From: Micromonospora luteifusca
GTDB taxonomy: Bacteria; Actinomycetota; Actinomycetes; Mycobacteriales; Micromonosporaceae
DNA length: 64,000 nt
Assembly: GCF_016907275.1 (NCBI RefSeq)
Contig: NZ_JAFBBP010000001.1
Span: forward strand, 3,648,001-3,712,000
Reading direction: 5' to 3'
Shown here in pieces: positions 58,008 to 64,000 of this stretch; within the stretch, counting starts at the first letter, position 1, and every line of letters starts with the position of its first letter. The translations under genes and the position numbers were made by a program. Under the pieces are notes generated by a model. That model searched no databases. It was not told the DNA's origin and worked only from the letters and a program-made list of their open reading frames with translations.

Positions 58008-58635
58008 CGGTCAGGGCGGTGAGGGCCTCGCGCAGACGCCAGGCATCCCGGTCACGGGGGCCGATCGGGTTGGAGATGGTGCGTAGCTCGGCGAAGGGCA
58101 CACCGGCCTGCGCCGCGGCGACCGCCACGCCGTACCCCTCCATGGCCTCGGCGACCGCCTCCGGATGCCTTCGGCGCAGCTCCGCGGTGCTGGCTGCGGT
58201 GCCGGTGACCGTGCTGACCGTGAGCACCGGACCGGTCGTGGCCGCCGGAAGGGCGGCCCGCAGTGCCGCCAGCAGGCCCGGGTCGGCCCGCACCACACTG
58301 CCGGCACCGAGCAGTGCGAGCGGCATGCCCAGCTCGTCGACGGGGATGAAACCGCCCGGTGACTCGGCACCCAGGTCGGCGGCGATGCTGGCGGTGCCGA
58401 GCACCGTGTCACCGACCTCGGCCCGCCCGGTGAAGCCGCCGGCAACGCCGGCGCTGACCACCGCACGGTACGGGCGTCCCGCAGCCTCGGCCAGCGCCAA
58501 CAGCCGGGCGGTGGCGGCACCGGCGACGGCCGGGCCCACGCCGACCGGGGCGACGGTCACGGTGGAGTCGGCCAGTCCGGCGCGGACCGCGTCCGCCTCG
58601 GCTGGCACCGCCGTCACCACCAACAGGCCGGTCAC
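57985..58635 (-). CDS. mqnB: Futalosine hydrolase
   Basis: The 216-residue protein has the nucleosidase fold: LLVVTAVPAEADAVRAGL, VSAGVAGGFTGRAEVGDTVL, AEAMEGYGVAVAAAQAGVPF and LRTISNPIGPRDRDAW. It splits futalosine to release the menaquinone precursor. It overlaps the upstream MFS gene by 4 bases (ATGA). The 3' end is tandemly triplicated in the DNA. Confidence 0.9.
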   Translation of the reverse strand: MTGLLVVTAVPAEADAVRAGLADSTVTVAPVGVGPAVAGAATARLLALAEAAGRPYRAVVSAGVAGGFTGRAEVGDTVLGTASIAADLGAESPGGFIPVDELGMPLALLGAGSVVRADPGLLAALRAALPAATTGPVLTVSTVTGTAASTAELRRRHPEAVAEAMEGYGVAVAAAQAGVPFAELRTISNPIGPRDRDAWRLREALTALTAAAPALR

Positions 58636-60248
58636 GAAAGTGAGCCGGGGGACTCGCGGCGGGTCTCGTCGTCCGCACCCCCGCCCGGGCCTCCGACGGC
58701 CGAGGACGGTCGATAGATGTGGTAGCCCGGCGGGGTCAGGCCCGGCTCTTCGTAATGCGGGGAACCGGTCTGGGTCGGTGCCGGCGAGGTGGGCGCCGAG
58801 GCCCCCGGCTCGTCCGGCGGCTCGTCCTCAGTAAGCTCGTCTTCGGTCAGCTCGTCGTCGCCGAGCGGCCGGCCGGCCAGCTTCTCTCCGCGCAGCCGGG
58901 TGGCGACCAGCACACCCCGGATCGCGGCCAGGACGCCGACCCCGGCGGCGACGGCGATGCCCATGCGACCGTTGAACGGCACCAACCCGAGCCCGCCGCC
59001 GGCGACGAAGGCGAGCATCAGCACCGTCTCGGAATGGGCGAAGGAACTGGCGCGCAGCCGTTCCGGGATGCGCTCCTGGATCGAGGCGTCCACGGCCAGC
59101 TTGGCCACCCCGCTGACCAGCGCGGCGACCAGGCAGAGCAGGGCGACCATCAGGAGCGAGAACTGGATGACGGCGAGCACCGCTACCCCAGCCAGGATGA
59201 TCATGCTGCTGGACTGGATGGCCGTCGGCCGGTGGATGCGCAGGCGGGTGCCGACGGCGGTGGCCAGGAAACTGCCGACCGCGAGCGCGGCGCCGACCGC
59301 ACCCAACGCCCACTCGGCGCCCAGATCCCGGCCGAACACCACGGTGGTCAGATCGCCCTTCTTGATCGCGAACGCGAGGAAGAGCAGCAGGAAGCCGTAC
59401 ACCGCGCGGAGGGTCGCGGCGCCGATCAGGGTGGCGATCACCACACGTCCGGCGGGACGACCCCGGCCCAGCGGACGATCGCCACGGCGACGGCCCAGCG
59501 CGCGCAGCGGCCGGGGAACCCGCTCCGGTGGCTCCGAGTCGGCCTTCGGCGGCAACCGTAGGGAGATCACCATGCCGATCAGGAAGATCACCGACGCGAC
59601 GCGCAGCGGCCACTGCGGCCCGAACCAGAACGCCGCCAGCCCGATCGGCGCCACCAGCGCGCCCGCAACCGTGCCGTAGACGCTGGCCCGGGCACCCACC
59701 TGGGAGAGGCCGAGGCCTTCCGGCAGCAACCGGGGCACCGCAGCGGACCGGGCCACGCCGTACGCCCGGGACAGCGCGAGCACCCCGAACGCGGCCGGAT
59801 AGAGCCCGAAGCCGTGGATGTAGTCGGAGATCAACCAGGCCAGGAACGCGCGGCCGAGCATCGTGGCGGCCAGCGCGTACCGCCGACCGTGCCGGAAGTG
59901 GTCCAGCAGCGGGCCGACCACGGGGGCGAGCATCGCGAACGGCACCATGGTCACCAGCAGGTAGAGCGCGACCTTGCTGCGGGCCTCGCCCAGCGGCACG
60001 TTGAAGAAGATCGTCCCGGCGAGACCGATGGCGATCAGAGTGTCACCGGCACAGGAGACCGCGTGCAGGTCGAACAGGCGAATCATGCCGACCTCGCCGC
60101 CGGCACCCCGGGTCCGGGCCCGACCGGCCCGGCGGGTCACCCAGCGACCGCTGCCCACCGAACCGCGCAGCAGCAGACGAACGGCGCGAATGCTGGTGCC
60201 GACGGTCCGCCCGAGGACGGATCGCCCGGAGCGGGAGTACGACGGCAT
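58632..60248 (-). CDS. MFS-family transporter upstream of mqnB
   Basis: The 538-residue protein has about 10-12 hydrophobic segments and MFS-like loops (VGPLLDHFRHGRRYALAATML). Start ATG 60248 gives MPSYSRSGRS with a basic N-terminus; longer upstream frames are less likely. The C-terminal 90 residues are an acidic, Pro-rich tail (DDELTEDELTEDEPPDEP). It is translationally coupled to mqnB. The transported compound is unknown. Confidence 0.82.
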   Translation of the reverse strand: MPSYSRSGRSVLGRTVGTSIRAVRLLLRGSVGSGRWVTRRAGRARTRGAGGEVGMIRLFDLHAVSCAGDTLIAIGLAGTIFFNVPLGEARSKVALYLLVTMVPFAMLAPVVGPLLDHFRHGRRYALAATMLGRAFLAWLISDYIHGFGLYPAAFGVLALSRAYGVARSAAVPRLLPEGLGLSQVGARASVYGTVAGALVAPIGLAAFWFGPQWPLRVASVIFLIGMVISLRLPPKADSEPPERVPRPLRALGRRRGDRPLGRGRPAGRVVIATLIGAATLRAVYGFLLLFLAFAIKKGDLTTVVFGRDLGAEWALGAVGAALAVGSFLATAVGTRLRIHRPTAIQSSSMIILAGVAVLAVIQFSLLMVALLCLVAALVSGVAKLAVDASIQERIPERLRASSFAHSETVLMLAFVAGGGLGLVPFNGRMGIAVAAGVGVLAAIRGVLVATRLRGEKLAGRPLGDDELTEDELTEDEPPDEPGASAPTSPAPTQTGSPHYEEPGLTPPGYHIYRPSSAVGGPGGGADDETRRESPGSLS

Positions 60249-60354
60249 GTGCACCATCCTCGCCCATCTGATCCAGGTACGCCGCACCACTGCGGGGAAA
60301 GGTTCCCCGGGAGTCCCTGTCACCCCTGCGCGGCGCATGGGGAACAATGGGGAA

Positions 60355-61176
60355 GTGACCAGGCCCGCCTCCACCCGCGCCGCCCGTCTCGACCAGGTCT
60401 GTGCCGCCGCCGTCGAGGTGGCCCGCGCTGGCATAACCGAGGTGGACGCTGACGATGTCGGCGACCACCTGCAGGTCGTGGCCGAGGGTGAACGGTTGGT
60501 CACCCACTACTTTGAGTGCCGCCTCGCCGGCTATCGCGGCTGGCGTTGGGCGGTCACCGTCACCCGGGTGTCGCGCAGCAAGACGGTGACCATCTGCGAG
60601 ACGGTGTTGCTGCCGGGCCCGGACGCGCTGCTCGCGCCGGGCTGGCTGCCCTGGCAGGAGCGGCTCAAGCCGGGCGATCTCGGTCCCGGCGATCTGCTGC
60701 CGACCTCACCGGATGACGATCGACTGGTCCCCGGTTACCTGCTCTCCGACGACCCGGCGGTCGAGGAGACGGCGTGGGAGTTGGGCCTCGGGCGAGCGCG
60801 CGTGCTCTCCCGGGAGGGCCGCATCGAAGCGGCGCAGCGCTGGTATGACGGTGATCACGGCCCCGCCGCGCCCATCTCCACCGCGGCCCCGGCCGCCGCC
60901 CGTTGCGGCACCTGCGGCTTCTACCTGCCACTGGCTGGTGCGATGCGGCAGGCATTCGGGGCGTGTGGCAACTTCTACGCCCCGGACGACGGTCGGGTGG
61001 TGAGTGCCGACCACGGTTGCGGTGCCCACTCCGAGACGTTGATCGAGGCTGCCGAGACCGCGGTCGAAGAGCTACCCACGGTGTACGACGACAGCGCGGT
61101 GGAGGCCATGTCGGTCAGCCGTGCCCCGGGCTCCGTGGAGACGGCCGAGCCGGCGGAGCCGTACGGGCACTCCTGA
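60355..61176 (+). CDS. DUF3027 domain protein
   Basis: The 273-residue protein has the actinobacterial DUF3027 blocks: AGYRGWRWAVTVTRV, WLPWQERLKPGDLGPGDLLP and a C-terminal Cys cluster (RCGTCGFYLPLAG, ACGNFYAPDDGRVVSADHGCGAHSE) that may bind zinc or an Fe-S cluster. GTG 60355 is chosen; ATG 60337 is in frame too. It is divergent from the MFS gene. The function is unknown. Confidence 0.82.
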   Translation: MTRPASTRAARLDQVCAAAVEVARAGITEVDADDVGDHLQVVAEGERLVTHYFECRLAGYRGWRWAVTVTRVSRSKTVTICETVLLPGPDALLAPGWLPWQERLKPGDLGPGDLLPTSPDDDRLVPGYLLSDDPAVEETAWELGLGRARVLSREGRIEAAQRWYDGDHGPAAPISTAAPAAARCGTCGFYLPLAGAMRQAFGACGNFYAPDDGRVVSADHGCGAHSETLIEAAETAVEELPTVYDDSAVEAMSVSRAPGSVETAEPAEPYGHS

Positions 61177-61212
61177 TCGTTCGCGTCGGGGTGGCCCGGC
61201 GCGGTGGTCAGG

Positions 61213-61458
61213 TCAGCTCGCGCGGCGGCGGCGTCGGTTGGCGTCGTGCCGCATCATCACGGCGAGGCCCGGGAAGCCCCACAGGAAACCGGCGAGGCAG
61301 GTCCAGAGCCAGTTCTCGTGACCGTGGTCGGTCAGCCAACCCCGAAAGAAGATCAGCAGGACCAGCCCGACCACCGCCCAGGCGATCAGCCCGGCGAGGG
61401 CGAACGGCACCATCGGCGGGTCCAGTGGTGCGGGCCGCGGTGGCTGCTCGTTCGGCAT
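61213..61458 (-). CDS. DUF2530 small membrane protein
   Basis: The 81-residue protein has two hydrophobic segments (about 18-37, VPFALAGLIAWAVVGLVLLI, and 52-67) and a basic end (RRRRRAS), as in DUF2530. Its stop is 37 bases from that of the DUF3027 gene, tail to tail. Confidence 0.82.
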   Translation of the reverse strand: MPNEQPPRPAPLDPPMVPFALAGLIAWAVVGLVLLIFFRGWLTDHGHENWLWTCLAGFLWGFPGLAVMMRHDANRRRRRAS

Positions 61459-61546
61459 TCGGCAAGCGTACGCGATCTACTTTCCCTGCCCGCTGCTGAT
61501 CTGGGACGATGCGCGCGACAACCGGAAGATCACCTGCGAGGACCTG

Positions 61547-63022
61547 ATGGCAGTAGCGCCGCCCGAAAACGGCACACCCAAACCCGCTCACCCGCGTAAC
61601 GGCTTCGACCGGTTCTTCGAGATCTCTGCCCGTGGCTCGACGTTGAGCCGCGAGGTACGTGGCGGCCTGGCGACCTTCTTCACGATGGCGTACATCGTGG
61701 TGCTCAACCCGCTGATCCTGGGCGGTGCGGTCGACGGTGACGGCAAGACCCTGCCGATCCCCGCGCTGGCTGCGGCGACCGCGCTGGTCGCCGGCCTGAT
61801 GACCATCCTGATGGGTGTGGTCGGCCGGTTCCCGTTGGCGCTCGCCGCCGGTCTGGGCGTCAACGCCCTGGTGGCGTACGAGATCGCTCCCGAGATGACC
61901 TGGGCCGACGCGATGGGCCTGGTCGTGATCGAGGGTGTGATCATCGCGGTGCTGGTGCTGACCGGTCTGCGGACCGCGGTGTTCCGCTCGGTGCCGACGC
62001 AGATGAAGACCGCGATCGGGGTCGGCATCGGGCTGTTCCTGACCATCATCGGCCTGGTGGACGCCGGCTTCGTCCGGCGGATCCCGGACGCCGCCAACAC
62101 CACCGTCCCGGTTGGCCTGGGCATCGGCGGCAAGCTGGTGAGCTGGCCGCTGCTGGTCTTCGTGGTGGGTCTGCTGCTCACACTGGTGCTGGTGGTGCGC
62201 CGGGTGAAGGGGGCGATCCTGATCGGCATCCTCGCCTCGACGGTGCTGGCGGTGATCGTGGAGGCGATCGGCAACATCGGCCCGTCGTTCGTCAACGGTC
62301 AGCCCAACCCGAAGGGCTGGTCGTTGAACGTGCCGGAGCTGCCGAAGACGGTGGTCGACCTGCCGGACCTGTCGCTGCTCGGCAAGTTCAACGTGTTCGA
62401 CTCGTGGGGCCGGGCCGGCTGGGTGGTCGTGCTGATGTTCGTCTTCACGCTGCTGGTCACGGACTTCTTCGACACCATGGGCACGATGGTGGCGGTGGGC
62501 CAGGAGGGTGGCCTGCTCGACGAGGGGGGCACTCCGCCGCGAGCCAAGGAGATCCTGCTGGTCGACTCGATCGCCGCGGCGGCCGGTGGCGCGGCCAGCA
62601 CCTCCAGCAACACGTCGTACATCGAGAGTGCCGCCGGTGTCGGGGAGGGTGCCCGGACCGGCGTGGCCAGCCTGGTCACCGGCGTGCTCTTCCTGCTGGC
62701 GATGTTCCTTGCGCCGCTTGTGGTGATCGTGCCGTTCGAGGCGGCCTCGACGGCCCTGGTGGTGGTCGGTTTCCTGATGATGACCGCGGTGCGGACGATC
62801 GACTGGTCCGATTACGAGATCGCCATCCCGGCGTTCCTCACGATCGTGCTGATGCCGTTCACCTACTCGATTTCCAATGGGATCGGTGCCGGCATGATCA
62901 CCTTCGTCGTGCTCAAGCTGGCCCGGGGTAAGGCCCGGGAAGTCCACCCCTTGCTGTACGGGGTGGCCGCTCTGTTCGTGCTGTACTTCCTGCGTGGGCC
63001 GATCGAGTCTCTGGTCCTCTGA
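61547..63022 (+). CDS. NCS2-family purine permease (AzgA/PbuG-like)
   Basis: The 491-residue protein has about 13-14 hydrophobic segments and the AzgA-type blocks: REVRGGLATFFTMAYIVVLNP, ALAAGLGVNALVAYEI, DFFDTMGTMVAVGQEGG and TSSNTSYIESAAGVGEGART, which contains the substrate-site residues. It imports adenine, guanine or hypoxanthine with protons. No purine riboswitch is visible upstream. Confidence 0.9.
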   Translation: MAVAPPENGTPKPAHPRNGFDRFFEISARGSTLSREVRGGLATFFTMAYIVVLNPLILGGAVDGDGKTLPIPALAAATALVAGLMTILMGVVGRFPLALAAGLGVNALVAYEIAPEMTWADAMGLVVIEGVIIAVLVLTGLRTAVFRSVPTQMKTAIGVGIGLFLTIIGLVDAGFVRRIPDAANTTVPVGLGIGGKLVSWPLLVFVVGLLLTLVLVVRRVKGAILIGILASTVLAVIVEAIGNIGPSFVNGQPNPKGWSLNVPELPKTVVDLPDLSLLGKFNVFDSWGRAGWVVVLMFVFTLLVTDFFDTMGTMVAVGQEGGLLDEGGTPPRAKEILLVDSIAAAAGGAASTSSNTSYIESAAGVGEGARTGVASLVTGVLFLLAMFLAPLVVIVPFEAASTALVVVGFLMMTAVRTIDWSDYEIAIPAFLTIVLMPFTYSISNGIGAGMITFVVLKLARGKAREVHPLLYGVAALFVLYFLRGPIESLVL

Positions 63023-63120
63023 TCGATGTCAGGGCGGGGAGTCGATCGGGATTCCCCGCCCGTAACATCATGAATCCTCTCGTGAGCCTGGTCATAACAG
63101 ATGTCGTTAGCCATGCTCAT

Positions 63121-63135
63121 TAGTTAAGCTAACTA
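63121..63135. promoter_or_regulatory. Candidate MarR operator TAGTTA-AGC-TAACTA
   Basis: A perfect 6-3-6 inverted repeat ends 2 bases before the GTG start of the MarR gene, overlapping its likely promoter. AT-rich palindromes of this size are typical MarR sites, and this one stands out in GC-rich DNA. Confidence 0.65.
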
Positions 63136-63137
63136 CT

Positions 63138-63587
63138 GTGACGGAGCGGACGGTGACGGCGAAACGCGTGCCACCGGCGCAGCTGGCCCCTCAGCTGCGT
63201 GATGCGATCACTCGACTCAACCGGCGGGTCCGCCAGGCCCGACCGGTCGGCGACCTCACGGTCACCCAGGTCTCCGCGCTCACCAGCCTGCGGCTGGCGG
63301 GCGCGATGACGCCCCGGGAGCTGGCCGACGTCGAGCGGGTGCAGCCACCGACGATGACGAAGATCGTCGGGAAGCTGGAGGACCGCGGCCTTGTGCGGCG
63401 GACACCCCATCCGACCGACGGCCGGCAGGTCATCCTCGCGGCGACCGAGGGAGGGGAGGCCGTGCTCGACCAGTTCGAGCGGGCCCGCGACGAGTGGCTG
63501 GCTCACCGGCTGGCCGCACTGGACGAGGACGAACGGGAGACCCTGCAGAGGGCCGCCGAGATTCTTCAGCAGCTCGCTCGCGCCTGA
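63138..63587 (+). CDS. MarR family transcriptional regulator
   Basis: The 149-residue winged-helix protein has LTVTQVSALTSLRLAGAMTP at its start, TPRELADVERVQPPTMTKIVGKLEDRGLVRRTPHPTDGRQV as the recognition helix and wing, and a C-terminal dimer helix. The start is GTG 63138. It is followed by an MFS exporter gene 72 bases downstream, which it probably controls together with itself. Confidence 0.88.
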   Translation: MTERTVTAKRVPPAQLAPQLRDAITRLNRRVRQARPVGDLTVTQVSALTSLRLAGAMTPRELADVERVQPPTMTKIVGKLEDRGLVRRTPHPTDGRQVILAATEGGEAVLDQFERARDEWLAHRLAALDEDERETLQRAAEILQQLARA

Positions 63588-63659
63588 GCCGCGCCCGCCC
63601 CACCGGGTCCGTGCCGTCACCTGTCGATGACGCGTACGTCCGGAGGAGGCGCACCAAGA

Positions 63660-64000
63660 GTGCAGGCGAAGCTGAGCACGATGTTCCAGTCCTTACAGGT
63701 CCGCAACTACCGCCTTTTCGCATCCGGGCAGCTGATCAAGTTGATCGGCGTCTGGATGATGTTCATCGCCCAGGACTGGCTCGTCCTCGAGCTCTCCAAC
63801 AACTCGGCCACCGCGCTCGGCGTGGTCACCGCCTGTCAGTTCACCCCGGTGCTCCTGCTCACCCTGCTCTCCGGCCGGCTCGCCGACCGGTACGACAAGC
63901 GGGTGCTGCTCTTCGTCGCCAACACCTTCTGGACCGTGCTGGCGCTCGGCATGTCCGTGCTGGTCCTCACCGACCTGGTGCAGCTCTGGCACGTCTTCGC
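63660..64000 (+). CDS. MFS exporter, N-terminal part (runs off the window)
   Basis: From GTG 63660, with GGAGGAGG 9 bases upstream, 113 residues are visible to the window's end without a stop: SLQVRNYRLFASGQLIKLIG, IAQDWLVLELSNNSATALGV and SGRLADRYDKRVLLF, the last being the MFS loop between segments 2 and 3. It resembles EntS-type exporters. It probably forms an operon with the MarR gene. Confidence 0.85.
   Translation, partial: MQAKLSTMFQSLQVRNYRLFASGQLIKLIGVWMMFIAQDWLVLELSNNSATALGVVTACQFTPVLLLTLLSGRLADRYDKRVLLFVANTFWTVLALGMSVLVLTDLVQLWHVF

Noticed and set aside
61459..61546. Purine riboswitch before the NCS2 permease
   Set aside because: The 88-base leader shows no conserved purine-aptamer core or three-way junction.

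Overview
The window looks like a piece of the chromosome of a high-GC actinomycete, most likely a member of the Micromonosporaceae (Micromonospora or a close relative). This is inferred from the very high GC content, frequent GTG starts, menaquinone genes of the futalosine route, split LigD genes next to Ku, an XPB-type helicase with its PF13625 partner, and many actinobacterial DUF families (DUF3027, DUF2530, TIGR03089, SCO6745 family). Most of the 64 kb is ordinary chromosomal coding DNA. Several short patches carry recombination scars or repeats.

Layout. 0-12 kb: an SGNH hydrolase tail, a divergent FAD oxidase/TetR pair, a PLP-dependent amino-acid deaminase/aldolase, then a replication block (MFS-thymidylate kinase fusion, DNA polymerase III delta', a three-gene YbaB/WXG-like set and RicT), and a membrane metallophosphoesterase. 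12-16.5 kb: a tRNA-Thr followed by the severed 3' end of a tyrosine integrase, three orphan small genes, an orphan LPXTG anchor, a C-terminally truncated CoaD-like gene, DUF6817, GNAT and XRE genes. This is the most mosaic stretch. 16.5-25.3 kb: a secreted SGNH hydrolase, small proteins, Hsp20, and a heptose/glycosyl-transfer cluster (GT9, GT2, HldE-like) beside a DJ-1/PfpI protein. 25.3-34.9 kb: DHA2 efflux pump with TetR, aldo/keto reductase, Nudix, acyl-CoA ligase, quinone oxidoreductase, HAD phosphatase, SCO6745 family protein and FKBP isomerase. 35-41.4 kb: DUF4241, Ku/LigD end-joining genes, a secreted M43 metalloprotease followed by a degenerate copy of part of ligD, and a SigE-family sigma factor with its membrane partner. 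41.4-54.8 kb: a secreted phytase-like esterase, membrane proteins, TIGR03089, a broken HicAB pair, a DUF4267/TetR pair with clear operators, XPB helicase, L,D-transpeptidase, the PF13625 protein, a HAD phosphatase and a cold-shock protein. 54.8-58.6 kb: mqnD and mqnB on either side of a 1.4 kb repeat-rich gap that holds a 14-bp tandem array and an 884-bp segment bounded by 27-bp inverted repeats. 58.6-64 kb: MFS, DUF3027, DUF2530, NCS2 purine permease, MarR regulator and the start of another MFS exporter.

Functional groupings: tmk fusion + holB (DNA replication), ku + two ligD genes (end joining), mqnD + mqnB (menaquinone), hldE + GT9 + GT2 (heptose-type glycosylation), xpb + PF13625 protein (helicase pair), and several divergent regulator/target pairs whose shared spacers contain inverted repeats that look like operators. 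Two families of dispersed imperfect palindromes occur, two copies each, mostly at the 3' ends of genes. No complete mobile element, CRISPR array or rRNA gene is present. The strongest candidates for something undescribed are the 27-bp-inverted-repeat element at 56.1-57.0 kb, the CAGTGCCA motif cluster near 16.1-16.3 kb, and the YbaB/WXG-like trio at 7.5-8.8 kb.
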